Positions 39,397 to 48,772 of a stretch of 64,000 nt of DNA are shown here, piece after piece. A program made the position numbers and the translations under genes. The notes under the pieces were generated by a model, which saw nothing but the letters and a program-made list of their open reading frames with translations, was not told the origin of the DNA and did no database searches. The first letter of the stretch is position 1, and each line of letters begins with the position of its first letter. Source of the DNA: Hyphomicrobiales bacterium (lineage in GTDB: Bacteria; Pseudomonadota; Alphaproteobacteria; Rhizobiales; Rhizobiaceae); contig UCFC01000004.1 of the NCBI GenBank assembly GCA_900471515.1, positions 62,001-126,000 of the forward strand, read 5' to 3'.

Positions 39397-41889
39397 TCAG
39401 ACCCGCTCCACGAAGCCATCCAGCACGCGCTTCTGGCCGGCGCGGTCGAAATCGATCGTCAGCTTGTTGCCTTCGATGCCCGATATCGAGCCGTTGCCGA
39501 ATTTCTGGTGGAAGACACGGTCGCCGAGGGAGAAGCGCGAGGGTTCGGTGGCGGTGGATTTGGCCACCAGTTCGCCCTCGATCGTGCGGCCGCGCGGGCC
39601 GCTTTCGCCGTAGCCGATGCGCTCCACGGCATGGCCGGAGCGGGTGCCCCAGTTGTCGCGGGTGGCGTCGGTCTTGTTTTGCTGGGCGCGTTTCCAGCCG
39701 GGGGTGGAATAGGAATTGGAGAAGGGATCGGCCTTGTCGAAACGCGACTGGCCGTAACCGCCGCCGCGGCCATAGCCGCCGTAGCTCTGCTCCATCTCGG
39801 CCACTTCGACATGGGTTTCCGGCAGTTCGTCGAGGAAGCGCGAGGGGATGGTCGACTGCCAGAGGCCGTGGATGCGTCGGTTGGAGACGAACCAGATGTG
39901 GCAATGGCGCTTGGCGCGGGTGATGCCGACATAGGCGAGGCGGCGTTCTTCCTCGAGGCCGGCGCGGCCGGATTCGTCGAGCGAGCGCTGGTGCGGGAAG
40001 AGGCCTTCCTCCCAGCCGGGCAGGAAGACGGTATCGAATTCCAGGCCCTTGGCCGAATGCAGGGTCATGATGGAAACGGCGTCGAGATCCTCGTTCTGCT
40101 CGGCATCCATGACGAGCGAGACGTGCTCCAGGAAGCCGCGCATGGATTCGAAGCTTTCCATCGAGCGGATCAGTTCCTTGAGGTTTTCAAGGCGACCCGG
40201 CGCTTCGGCGCTCTTGTCGTTCTTCCACATGTCGGTATAGCCGGACTCTTCGAGGATCTGCTCGGCAAGCTCGGTATGTGGTGTGTTTTCAAGCAGTTCC
40301 TGCCATCGGCGGAAAGATTGAATCACGTCGAAGAGGGCCTTGCGGGCCTTCGGCTTCAGCTCGTCCGTCTCGATCATGTCGGCGGCGGCGGCCAGCATCG
40401 GGATATCGCGGGCGCGGGCGTAATCGTGCAGCGCGCGTACCGTCGTGTCGCCGAGGCCGCGCTTCGGCGTGTTGATGATGCGCTCGAAGGCGAGGTCGTC
40501 GGCCGGTTGGGCGACCAGGCGGAAATAGGCCATGGCATCGCGGATTTCGAGGCGCTCGTAGAAGCGCGGGCCGCCGATGACGCGGTAGTTGAGGCCAAGC
40601 GTGACGAAGCGATCTTCGAATTCGCGCATCTGGAAGGAGGCGCGCACCAGGATCGCCATGTCGTTCAGCAGATGCTTCCTGCCGTCGGCATCGCCGCGCT
40701 GCAGGCGCTCGATCTCTTCGCCGATGGCGCGCGCTTCCTCCTCGGAATCCCAGGAGGCGTGGACCTGCACCTTGACGTCGTCAGGGTCGGAGCGATCGGT
40801 GAAAAGCGTCTTGCCGAGGCGGCCTTCGTTATGGGTGATGAGATGGGCGGCGGCACCCAGGATATGGGCCGTCGAGCGGTAGTTGCGCTCGAGCTTGATG
40901 ACCTTGGCGCCGGGGAAATCCTTCTCGAAGCGCAGGATATTGTCCACTTCCGCGCCGCGCCAGCCGTAGATCGACTGGTCGTCATCGCCGACGCAGCAGA
41001 CATTCTGCGGCTCGCCCTTGCTCCGCTGGGCGAGAAGCCGCAGCCACATATATTGGGCGGTGTTGGTGTCCTGATACTCGTCGACGAGGATATAGCGGAA
41101 CTTCTGGTGATATTCCTTGAGCAGATCCGGCTGCTTGCGGAAGATCGCGATCGGATGCATCAGGAGATCGCCGAAATCGCAGGCGTTGAGCGTCGAGAGG
41201 CGGTTCTGATAAGCGAAATAGAGATCGCGGCCGCGGCCATTGGCGAAGGCGCGCGCGTCACCTTCCGGAATATCGGCGGGGCCGAGGCCCTTGTTCTTCC
41301 AGGTGTCGATCATGCCGGCGAACTGCTTGGCCGGCCAGCGCTTGTCGTCGAGGCCCTCGGCCTGGATGAGCTGCTTGATGAGGCGGATGACATCGTCCGT
41401 ATCGAGGATGGTGAAATCCGAGCGCAGGCCGACAAGTTCGGCATGGCGGCGCAAGAGCTTGACGCCGATCGAGTGAAAGGTGCCGAGCCAGGGCATGCCT
41501 TCGACGGCGCCGCCGACGAGAAGGGCGATGCGCTCCTTCATCTCGCGGGCGGCCTTGTTGGTGAAGGTCACGGCGAGGATCTGCGAGGGGAAGGCGCGGC
41601 CGGTCGACAGGATATGGGCGATGCGGGTGGTCAGCACGCGCGTCTTGCCGGTGCCGGCGCCGGCGAGCACGAGAACCGGGCCTTCCAGCGTCTCGACCGC
41701 TTCGCGCTGTTCCGGGTTGAGGCCCGAGAGATAATCGGGGCGGCCGCCATCGCGGGCCGCCATGGCGCGGGCGGCAATGCCGCCGCCGGCAGCGGGCGCC
41801 CTTGCGGGTGCGGCGGGCTGCTGCGGCTTGCGCGGCGCTTCGCCCGGTTCCTCGTCGAAGAAGGGCATATCGTCGAAACTATTGTTCAT
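39397..41889 (-). CDS. uvrD: UvrD/PcrA-type DNA helicase
   Basis: A superfamily 1A helicase of 830 residues acting in nucleotide excision and mismatch repair. Walker A GAGTGKT is at 77-83, motif II is DEYQDTN, and motifs QSIYGWRGA and VMTLHSAKGLEFDTVF-like (SIMTLHSAKGLEF) follow. A disordered Pro/Ala-rich N-terminal extension of about 50 residues precedes the helicase core. The C-terminal part has a Gly/Tyr-rich stretch and a Tudor-like end (GDRVFHQKFGNGSISGIEG) that in PcrA binds RNA polymerase. Confidence 0.95.
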   Translation of the reverse strand: MNNSFDDMPFFDEEPGEAPRKPQQPAAPARAPAAGGGIAARAMAARDGGRPDYLSGLNPEQREAVETLEGPVLVLAGAGTGKTRVLTTRIAHILSTGRAFPSQILAVTFTNKAAREMKERIALLVGGAVEGMPWLGTFHSIGVKLLRRHAELVGLRSDFTILDTDDVIRLIKQLIQAEGLDDKRWPAKQFAGMIDTWKNKGLGPADIPEGDARAFANGRGRDLYFAYQNRLSTLNACDFGDLLMHPIAIFRKQPDLLKEYHQKFRYILVDEYQDTNTAQYMWLRLLAQRSKGEPQNVCCVGDDDQSIYGWRGAEVDNILRFEKDFPGAKVIKLERNYRSTAHILGAAAHLITHNEGRLGKTLFTDRSDPDDVKVQVHASWDSEEEARAIGEEIERLQRGDADGRKHLLNDMAILVRASFQMREFEDRFVTLGLNYRVIGGPRFYERLEIRDAMAYFRLVAQPADDLAFERIINTPKRGLGDTTVRALHDYARARDIPMLAAAADMIETDELKPKARKALFDVIQSFRRWQELLENTPHTELAEQILEESGYTDMWKNDKSAEAPGRLENLKELIRSMESFESMRGFLEHVSLVMDAEQNEDLDAVSIMTLHSAKGLEFDTVFLPGWEEGLFPHQRSLDESGRAGLEEERRLAYVGITRAKRHCHIWFVSNRRIHGLWQSTIPSRFLDELPETHVEVAEMEQSYGGYGRGGGYGQSRFDKADPFSNSYSTPGWKRAQQNKTDATRDNWGTRSGHAVERIGYGESGPRGRTIEGELVAKSTATEPSRFSLGDRVFHQKFGNGSISGIEGNKLTIDFDRAGQKRVLDGFVERV

Positions 41890-41980
41890 GGCGCGTAATG
41901 TAGTGATTCGGGAAGGAAAGACCAGAAAAGATGTTCTGCTTTCATTCCCTGGGGCTCAGCTATCCTCAAGCGGTTTATTT

Positions 41981-41998
41981 GCCGGTCGATAGACCGGC
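41981..41998. other. stem-loop between the DUF1275 gene and uvrD
   Basis: GCCGGTC (41981-41987) and GACCGGC (41992-41998) are perfect inverted repeats around GATA. The hairpin lies in the 159 bp gap between two minus-strand genes. No U tract follows on the minus strand, so a terminator role is doubtful. Confidence 0.4.
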
Positions 41999-42048
41999 CC
42001 GGCAGTTGTAGCCCATCGGGCAACGACCCGCGCGCCGAAGGACTGCAA

Positions 42049-42726
42049 TCAAGCGGCCTTCGGCGTGGAGAAGGCAAGGCAGACCGAGACCAGCGCAAAG
42101 AGCGGCGGCAGGGCGAAGCACCAGGTGCCCACCGTGGCAAAGAGCAGGGCGGCAAGGCCGCAGCCAAGCGCGAAGGCGCAGACGGCGACCACCATGCGCG
42201 ACAGGCGGGCTCTTGCCGGCCTTGCCTGGTCGCCCGACCTGGCATGGGCAAGGTCGCCGAGATCGATCATGATCTGCGTCATTGTGCCTGTCATCAGCGT
42301 GCTCGGGGGTGACGAACCGAGATGGATGCGGTGGGCGGCGTTCTGGATCGCCATGGCGATGACGAGCAGCATGCCGGTCGCCACCAGCGGGAAGCCGTCC
42401 GCATTGGTGAAAGGCGCAAGCAGGATGGCTGAGGCGCCGCCGGCAATCAGGAACAGCAGCTTTATCACCAGCAGGAGGCGCAGGCCCCTTTCGTCGCCGG
42501 GCGGGACTTTGTGCGTCAGGTAACGCAGCACAAGGATTGTCAGGCAGAAGACCGGCAGGGCCAGAAGCTTGGTGATGACGCCTGACGTGCCATGGGTGAG
42601 GGCGGCGCCGAGCGTCACGAAATTGCCGGTGACGTGAGCGGGGAAAAGACCGTCGAGAGCCAGGAAGCCCGATGTATCGACATAACCGCCGGTGAGGGTC
42701 AAAAGCACGGGCAGGGCTGGGCGCAT
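42049..42726 (-). CDS. DUF1275 (YoaK) family membrane protein
   Basis: A 225-residue protein with about six hydrophobic segments. The family pattern is clear: LTLTGGYVDTSGFLALDGLFPAHVTGNFVTLG near the N-terminus and AMAIQNAAHRI...STLMTGTMTQ in the middle. Function is unknown; members are inner-membrane proteins, possibly transporters. The ATG at 42726 starts MRPALPVLL, and the upstream open frame is not coding. Confidence 0.85.
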   Translation of the reverse strand: MRPALPVLLTLTGGYVDTSGFLALDGLFPAHVTGNFVTLGAALTHGTSGVITKLLALPVFCLTILVLRYLTHKVPPGDERGLRLLLVIKLLFLIAGGASAILLAPFTNADGFPLVATGMLLVIAMAIQNAAHRIHLGSSPPSTLMTGTMTQIMIDLGDLAHARSGDQARPARARLSRMVVAVCAFALGCGLAALLFATVGTWCFALPPLFALVSVCLAFSTPKAA

Positions 42727-42854
42727 CGTCTTCCCCTTCGCTGGGCGGCTCGGCCTACTCTGCCGCGACCGCGCGGGTTTCTGCAAGGCGGCCGCCGGGA
42801 AATTCCGTCGTTGCGGCGGGAAAGCTCCCGCCGCCGTGCCAGTGCGTGCGATCG

Positions 42855-43676
42855 CTACGCCTTGATGAAGGCGAGAACGTCGGCGTTGAACTTGTCGGCC
42901 TCGGTCTGGGCGAGGCCGTGTGGGGCGCCCGGATAGACCGTCAGCGTGCCGTTCTTCAAAAGCTTGATGCCCTTTTCGGCGGCGGCCTTGATCGGCACGA
43001 TCTGGTCGGCGTCGCCGTGGATGAGCAGGGCCGGAACGTCGATCTTCTTCAGGTCGTCGCTGTAGTCGACCTCGGAGAACTCGCGGATGCAATCGTAATG
43101 GCCCTTGATGCCGCCGGCCATGCCCATCAGCCAGAAGGTTTCGCGCAGGCCCTCGTTGACCTTGGCGCCATCGCGGTTGAAGCCGTAGAAGGGCATGGTG
43201 AGGTCGCGGTAGAATTGCGAGCGGTCGCTGGCCGTGCCCTTGCGGATGCCGTCGAAGACTTCGATCGGCAGGCCTTCGGGATTTTCAGCCGTCTTCAGCA
43301 TCAGCGGCGGAACGGCGCCGACGAGCACGACCTTGGCGACGCGGCCGGTGCCGTGGCGGCCGATATAGTGGGCGACTTCGCCGCCGCCGGTGGAATGGCC
43401 GACCATGACGAGGTTCTTGAGGTCGAGCTTTTCGATGAGCTCGGCGAGATCGTCGGCATATTGGTCCATATCGTTGCCGTTCCACGGCTGCGAGGAGCGG
43501 CCGTGGCCGCGGCGGTCATGGGCGATGACGCGGTAGCCGAGCCCGGCGAAATACAGCATCTGCACTTCCCAGGCGTCGCCCGAAAGCGGCCAGCCGTGGG
43601 AGAAGAGGATCGGCTGGCCGTTGCCCCAATCCTGGTAGTAGATCGTCGTTCCGTCCTTGGTGGTGATCGTCGGCAT
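42855..43676 (-). CDS. alpha/beta hydrolase, non-heme haloperoxidase-like
   Basis: A 273-residue alpha/beta hydrolase. Catalytic residues are S95 in GHSTGGGE, D224 in HGDADQIVP and H253 in GAPHGLAQT. Overall sequence ([29 protein letters not shown]) is that of cofactor-free haloperoxidases or perhydrolases, which are really esterases with peracid-forming side activity. The natural substrate is unknown. No signal peptide is visible, and it stands alone. Confidence 0.88.
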   Translation of the reverse strand: MPTITTKDGTTIYYQDWGNGQPILFSHGWPLSGDAWEVQMLYFAGLGYRVIAHDRRGHGRSSQPWNGNDMDQYADDLAELIEKLDLKNLVMVGHSTGGGEVAHYIGRHGTGRVAKVVLVGAVPPLMLKTAENPEGLPIEVFDGIRKGTASDRSQFYRDLTMPFYGFNRDGAKVNEGLRETFWLMGMAGGIKGHYDCIREFSEVDYSDDLKKIDVPALLIHGDADQIVPIKAAAEKGIKLLKNGTLTVYPGAPHGLAQTEADKFNADVLAFIKA

Positions 43677-43981
43677 TGTCTCTGTCCTGTTCCGGGGTTG
43701 GGAGGTTCTGGCCCGATGGCCCAATCGTCTGTGCCGTGGTGCGTGGCGCGATCAGGAAACATGTTTGGAACGGGCCGCGGAAGTGATGCCTTGGTACAGG
43801 TTGCCCTATGCCTTTTTCCGCAGATCGAGCTGCGCGACGAGCAGGGGGCCGGCATGGCCGCAGACCTGTCCGGTGCCTTGCGCAGATCGGGCGCAAGGCT
43901 GCTGCGGGCTTCTTGCGGAACCGGCCTGCAGCATCGCTCAAGTAAAAGTGAGCGGACGGGTTATTTTCAAAGTTTGCTGAT

Positions 43982-43997
43982 ATTACAAATCTGTAAT
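43982..43997. promoter_or_regulatory. ATTACA-N4-TGTAAT operator-like palindrome
   Basis: A perfect 6+6 bp inverted repeat with spacer AATC, 127 bp upstream of the RND adaptor ATG. It resembles the ATTACA-N4-TGTAAT boxes bound by metal and oxidant responding OmpR-type regulators such as CusR and HprR. No such regulator gene is in the window, so the link is inference. Confidence 0.5.
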
Positions 43998-44031
43998 GAC
44001 GGGTGGTTACGCTTGCTGCCGGCCGGGGAAA

Positions 44032-44050
44032 GGTGCGATATTGTCGCACC
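44032..44050. promoter_or_regulatory. GGTGCGA-N5-TCGCACC palindrome
   Basis: Perfect 7+7 bp inverted repeat with spacer TATTG, 74 bp upstream of the RND adaptor gene. The symmetry suits a dimeric repressor (TetR-type, for example) or an RNA hairpin in the leader. Confidence 0.45.
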
Positions 44051-44124
44051 AGGCGGGACTCGTCATCCCGCACGCCTCTTTCGACCGACCCTGGACCTAA
44101 CCTCGAGTCCCTCCGGAGACGTGA

Positions 44125-45351
44125 ATGCCCTTTTGGAAGCAGTTTGTACTTTGCATCGTCGTCATTATCGCCGGCTTTGCCGCGTGGGTTTACTTTGTGC
44201 CCGGCGCCGGCGAGACGATGCGCAATGCCGGCATTCCTGACACTATCGTCTCCATGATCGCGCCCAAAGCCCAGGAAACGGCCGATGCCGGCGCGCAGCA
44301 GGCGCAGGGCGAACAGGCGCAGGGCGGGCAAGGGCAGGGGAACCGCCGGAACGGCGCAGGCAATGGCGGTGGCGGCGGGCGCAACGGCGCCGTTCTCGTC
44401 GTTACCCAGGCCGTGGTGCAGGGCGTCGTCAACGACCGGCTGAACGCGATCGGCACGGGCGACGCGATCCGCTCCGTTGCGGTGACGCCGCAGGCGACGG
44501 GCACGATCCGCGAAATTCTCATCAAGTCGGGCGACAGGGTCAAGCAGGGCCAGGTTCTCGCCAAGCTCGACAGCGAAGAGCAGGTGATTGCCCAGGGGCA
44601 GGCGCAGGTGGCGCTGAACAGCGCGCTCGAAAAGTCCAACCTCTACCACAACATCAAGTCCAGCGTGTCGCGCATGGACGTCTTCGATTCCGAAATCGCC
44701 GAGCAGAACGCCCGCCTGCAGCTGCAGGCCGCCGACCTCAACCTGGCCCGCCGCAACATCGTGGCGCCGATCGACGGCATCGTCGGCATCGTGCCGGTCA
44801 ATATCGGCGACAACGTCACCACCACGACGCCGATCGTGACCCTCGACGACCGCTCCGAGATCCTCGTCGATTTCTGGGTGCCGGAGCGTTTCGCCAACAC
44901 GGTTTCGGTCGGCCAGGCGGTCGAGGCGACATCGGTGGCGCGACCGGGCAAGATCTTCTCCGGCGAGCTTGAGGCGGTCGACAACCGTATCGATTCGGCA
45001 AGCCGGACGCTGCGCCTGCGCGGGCGCATCGACAACAGCTCGGACGAGCTGCGCGCCGGCATGTCCTTTGCCGTCAGCATGAAGTTTGCCGGTGACAAAT
45101 ACCCGGCGGTCAACCCGCTGTCGGTGCAATGGGATTCTCAGGGCTCCTTCGTCTGGCGGGTGAGCGAGGACAAGTCGCGCAAGGTCAGGGTCAGCGTCGT
45201 GCAGCGCAATCCCGATTATGTGCTGGTCAAGGCCGACGACCTGAAGGACGGCGACCAGATCGTTACCCAGGGCCTGCAGCGCGTGCGCGAAAACGGCGCC
45301 GTGCGCGTGGCAACCGATGTGGCCGCCAACGATAAGGTTGCCGCCCAATGA
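44125..45351 (+). CDS. RND efflux periplasmic adaptor (membrane fusion protein)
   Basis: A 408-residue adaptor of the HlyD/AcrA type. An N-terminal membrane anchor (about 5-23) is followed by a Gly/Gln/Asn-rich linker, then the lipoyl (VLAKLDSEEQV; RRNIVAPIDGIVGIVPVNIGDNV), helical hairpin and beta-barrel domains. It bridges the inner-membrane pump to an outer-membrane channel. TCCGGAGA precedes the ATG. The stop overlaps the pump gene by four bases (ATGA). No outer-membrane factor gene is nearby, so TolC or another channel elsewhere must serve. Confidence 0.93.
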   Translation: MPFWKQFVLCIVVIIAGFAAWVYFVPGAGETMRNAGIPDTIVSMIAPKAQETADAGAQQAQGEQAQGGQGQGNRRNGAGNGGGGGRNGAVLVVTQAVVQGVVNDRLNAIGTGDAIRSVAVTPQATGTIREILIKSGDRVKQGQVLAKLDSEEQVIAQGQAQVALNSALEKSNLYHNIKSSVSRMDVFDSEIAEQNARLQLQAADLNLARRNIVAPIDGIVGIVPVNIGDNVTTTTPIVTLDDRSEILVDFWVPERFANTVSVGQAVEATSVARPGKIFSGELEAVDNRIDSASRTLRLRGRIDNSSDELRAGMSFAVSMKFAGDKYPAVNPLSVQWDSQGSFVWRVSEDKSRKVRVSVVQRNPDYVLVKADDLKDGDQIVTQGLQRVRENGAVRVATDVAANDKVAAQ

Positions 45352-48300
45352 GCGTGACCGAGATCCACCCCGGCAAGCCGGAATCCGGCAAGGCGACCTT
45401 CACGGCGCTCTTCGTGCGCCGGCCGATCCTGGCTCTGGTCTTCAATACGCTGATGGTGGTGGCCGGTCTTGCCGCCTATGTGGGCGTGGAAGTGCGCGAA
45501 CTGCCCGATGTCGACCGGCCGGTCGTGACGGTGCGTACGACGTTCGACGGCGCTTCGCCGCAGACGATCGACCAGGAACTGACCAAGGTCATCGAAGGCG
45601 CTGTCGCGCGCGTCAGCGGCCTCAAATCCATCTCCTCCAGTTCGCAGTTCGGCCAGAGCCGGGTGACGCTGGAATTTTCCGATTCCATCGATCTGGCCGT
45701 TGCCGCCAACGACGTGCGCGACGCGATCGGCCGCATCACCCAGAACCTGCCCGACGAGGCGGATGCGCCGCAGATCGTCAAGGCGGATTCGGATTCCTCG
45801 GCGATCATGCGCCTTGCGGTGACGTCGGATACGCTCAACATGGACGACCTGACGCTGCTCGTCGAAAACGAGGTGGTCGATCGTCTGGCCTCCGTGGACG
45901 GCGTTGCCGATGTCGAGGAATACGGCGATCAGGAGAAGGTGTTCCGCGTCGATGTCGATCAGGGCGCGCTTGCCAGCCGCGGCCTGACCGTCGGCGATCT
46001 CACCAAGGCGCTCGACAATGCCGCACTCGACGTACCGGCCGGTTCGCTGAAGAGCATGATGCAGGATATCGTGGTGCGCGCCACCGCCAGCCTGCAGACG
46101 CCCGAAGATTTCCAGAACGTCATCCTGCAGGACAATGTGCGCCTCGGCGACGTTGCGACCGTGACGCTCGGGCCGCGTGACGGGGAAACCGCGCTGCGTT
46201 CCAACGGCAAGCCGGGCATCGGCCTCGGCATCATCAGGCAGGCGCAGTCGAACACGCTGAATATTTCCGCCGGCATTCACGCCGCCGTCGACCAGCTTTC
46301 CAAGACGCTGCCCAAGGGCACGACGATCGCCATTACCAGCGACGATGCCGTATTCATTCAGGGCGCGATCCACGAAGTGGTGCTGGCGCTGCTGCTCTCG
46401 GCCGTCATCGTCACCGTCGTCATCTATCTCTTCCTGCGCGACTGGCGCGCCACGCTCATCCCGTCGGTCTCGATGCCGGTGGCGCTGATCGGCACGCTGG
46501 CGGCGATCTACATGGTCGGCTTCTCGATCAATATCCTGACGCTGCTTGCGATCGTGCTGGCGACCGGCCTCGTGGTGGACGACGCGATCGTCGTGCTGGA
46601 AAACATCGTGCGGCGCCGCGCCGAGGGCATGGGGCCGCGCGCGGCCGCCGTGCTCGGCACGCGCGAGGTGTTCTTCGCCGTCATCGCGACGACGGCGACG
46701 CTTGCCGCCGTCTTCATCCCGCTCTCTTTCCTGCCGGGGCAGGTGGGCGGCCTGTTCCGCGAGTTCGGCTTCGTGCTGGCCTTCTCGGTCGGCCTGTCGT
46801 CGATCGTGGCGCTGACGCTGTGCCCGATGCTCGCCTCGCGCATGCTGACCAAGCCGATGATCGAGGATCACGGATTGCTCGGCCGCTTCGGCGAGGCATT
46901 TGCGGGCCTCTATAAATGGGCGCTGCACGCCTGCCTGAACGCGCCTGCCGTCGTCATCGTCTTCTCGCTCATCTTCGGCGGCGCTGCCGTGATCGCCTTC
47001 GGCACGGTCAAGAGCGAGCTGACGCCGGAAGAGGACCGCGCCATGGTGATGATGCGGCTGACGACGCCGCAGGGCTCCAGCCTCGATTACACGCGCGACA
47101 AGATGCAGCTCGTCGAGGAATATCTGCAGCCGCTGGTCGATAGCGGCGATATCCGGAACGTCTTCTCGATCTCCGGCCAGGGCGGCTCTTCCAACAGCGG
47201 CTTCATGGTGCTGACGCTGGCGCCCTGGGGCGAGCGCCACCGCACGCAGGCCGAGATCGTGCGCGACATCAACCAGGCGGCCTTCAAGGTGCCGGCGCTG
47301 CGCGGCAACGCGATCTCCTCGAACAGCCTGCGCATCCGCGGCGCCGGCAACGGCCTGCAGATGGCGCTGATCGGCAACGACCACGAGGCGCTGACGGCGG
47401 CCGCCGCCAAGCTGGTGCAGCAGCTCGATGCCAGCGGCCAGTACGATACGCCGCGCCTGACCAACGAACCGTCGCAGGCGCAGGTTTCCGTCGCCATCGA
47501 CCGCGAGCGCGCCTCCGATCTCGGCATCGACATTACCGGGCTTTCGACCGCCATCCAGTCGCTGCTCGAGGGACGCTCGGTCGTCGACGTCTTCGTCAAC
47601 GGCGAATCCTATCCGGTGCTTTTGACCTCGACGATGCGGCCGATCGACGATCCGACCGATCTCGAAAACGTCTTCCTGAAGACCGGCGACGGCAAGATCG
47701 TGCCGATGTCGGTCATCGCCTCGCTGAAGGAAGGTTCGGTCGCCCCGCAGCTCAACCGCGAACAGCAGCTTGCCTCCGTTGCGATCACCGCCGGGCTGAA
47801 GGACGGCATGTCGCTCGGCGATGCGGTCAAGAACGTCACGCAGATGGCAGAGCCGTTGCTGCCGCCGGGCGCGCGCCTGCTGCCGCTTGCCGAAGCCGCG
47901 ACGCTGGAGGAAAATTCGAGCGGCATGGCGCTGACCTTCGGCTTTGCGATCGTCATCATCTTCCTGGTGCTGGCGGCCCAGTTCGAAAGCGTGCTCTCGT
48001 CGCTCATCATCATGTCGACCGTGCCGCTCGGCCTTGCCTGCGCCGTCTTCGCGCTCATCATCACGGGCTCGAGCCTCAATATCTACAGCCAGATCGGTCT
48101 TGTGCTGCTTGTCGGCGTCATGGCCAAGAACGGTATCCTGATCGTGGAATTCGCCAACCAGCTGCGCGACCGTGGCGAGGACGTGCGCTCGTCGATCGAA
48201 AAGGCCTGCGCGCTTCGCCTGCGCCCGGTCATGATGACGATGATCGCCACCATTCTCGGCGGCGTGCCGCTGGTCTTTGCCCACGGCGCGGGCGCGGAAG

Positions 48301-48503
48301 CGCGCGTGGCGCTCGGCTGGGTCATTGTCGGCGGTCTCGGCTTTGCAACGCTGGTGACGCTGTTCATCACGCCGGTCGCCTATCTGCTGATTGCCCGCTT
48401 CGCCAAGCCGCATGCCCATGAGGAAGCGCGCCTGCACGAGGAAATGACGCATGCGACGCGGCCGAAGCCGGTATCGGAAGAGCAGCTCGAGGCCGCGGAG
48501 TAA
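45348..48503 (+). CDS. RND multidrug/solute efflux pump, AcrB type
   Basis: A 1051-residue inner-membrane proton antiporter with 12 predicted membrane segments and two large periplasmic loops. The paired TM4 aspartates of the proton relay are in ATGLVVDDAIVVLENIV, which fits the HAE1 (hydrophobe/amphiphile) class rather than heavy-metal pumps. Other family sequences are QSRVTLEFSDSIDLAVAANDVRDAI and GVMAKNGILIVEFANQLRD. It forms a two-gene operon with the adaptor, followed by a strong terminator. Confidence 0.95.
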   Translation: MSVTEIHPGKPESGKATFTALFVRRPILALVFNTLMVVAGLAAYVGVEVRELPDVDRPVVTVRTTFDGASPQTIDQELTKVIEGAVARVSGLKSISSSSQFGQSRVTLEFSDSIDLAVAANDVRDAIGRITQNLPDEADAPQIVKADSDSSAIMRLAVTSDTLNMDDLTLLVENEVVDRLASVDGVADVEEYGDQEKVFRVDVDQGALASRGLTVGDLTKALDNAALDVPAGSLKSMMQDIVVRATASLQTPEDFQNVILQDNVRLGDVATVTLGPRDGETALRSNGKPGIGLGIIRQAQSNTLNISAGIHAAVDQLSKTLPKGTTIAITSDDAVFIQGAIHEVVLALLLSAVIVTVVIYLFLRDWRATLIPSVSMPVALIGTLAAIYMVGFSINILTLLAIVLATGLVVDDAIVVLENIVRRRAEGMGPRAAAVLGTREVFFAVIATTATLAAVFIPLSFLPGQVGGLFREFGFVLAFSVGLSSIVALTLCPMLASRMLTKPMIEDHGLLGRFGEAFAGLYKWALHACLNAPAVVIVFSLIFGGAAVIAFGTVKSELTPEEDRAMVMMRLTTPQGSSLDYTRDKMQLVEEYLQPLVDSGDIRNVFSISGQGGSSNSGFMVLTLAPWGERHRTQAEIVRDINQAAFKVPALRGNAISSNSLRIRGAGNGLQMALIGNDHEALTAAAAKLVQQLDASGQYDTPRLTNEPSQAQVSVAIDRERASDLGIDITGLSTAIQSLLEGRSVVDVFVNGESYPVLLTSTMRPIDDPTDLENVFLKTGDGKIVPMSVIASLKEGSVAPQLNREQQLASVAITAGLKDGMSLGDAVKNVTQMAEPLLPPGARLLPLAEAATLEENSSGMALTFGFAIVIIFLVLAAQFESVLSSLIIMSTVPLGLACAVFALIITGSSLNIYSQIGLVLLVGVMAKNGILIVEFANQLRDRGEDVRSSIEKACALRLRPVMMTMIATILGGVPLVFAHGAGAEARVALGWVIVGGLGFATLVTLFITPVAYLLIARFAKPHAHEEARLHEEMTHATRPKPVSEEQLEAAE

Positions 48504-48527
48504 GTCTTTTTCAATACTTTCAAATGC

Positions 48528-48557
48528 GCCCGCCGGATCGTCCCGGCGGGCTTTTTT
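48528..48557 (+). terminator. terminator of the RND operon
   Basis: GCCCGCCGG (48528-48536) and CCGGCGGGC (48543-48551) form a perfect 9-bp stem with a 6-base loop, followed by six T residues, 25 bp after the pump stop. Confidence 0.93.
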
Positions 48558-48772
48558 ATGGTGTATGAAGTCTTGTGAAATAAGCTAAATTACTTCTGAA
48601 GTTTAGCCGTTTGTTAAGCATAACCGGCAATGATTGCGATCAGTAACCGGTCGGCCTTCTTTGTTTTCCGAAGGCCATTGCGCTGATTTCGCGGCGACGG
48701 CGGACATGAGTGTCCGCAGGAATTCGGTACATCCTGTTCTGTTGCGTTTTGTAGTGTTTTGGAGTTTGTACC
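48558..48772 (+). promoter_or_regulatory. flagellin upstream region with inverted repeat
   Basis: GCTAAA (48584-48589) and TTTAGC (48602-48607) flank a CTTCTGAAG palindrome (48593-48601), giving a nested dyad in an AT-rich stretch. TTAAGCAT at 48614-48621 differs by one base from the CtrA half-site TTAACCAT. The promoter of the flagellin gene should lie here; no sigma-28-like or standard -35/-10 pair could be fixed. Confidence 0.35.

Larger units (their letters stand above)
43677..44124. other. 448 bp divergent region before the RND efflux genes
   Basis: No supported gene. It holds the promoter region of the RND operon (+) and of the hydrolase (-). Two palindromes lie within it at 43982-43997 and 44032-44050 and are listed separately. 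The rest is ordinary GC-rich sequence, with an AT-rich patch at 43945-44000. Confidence 0.5.
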
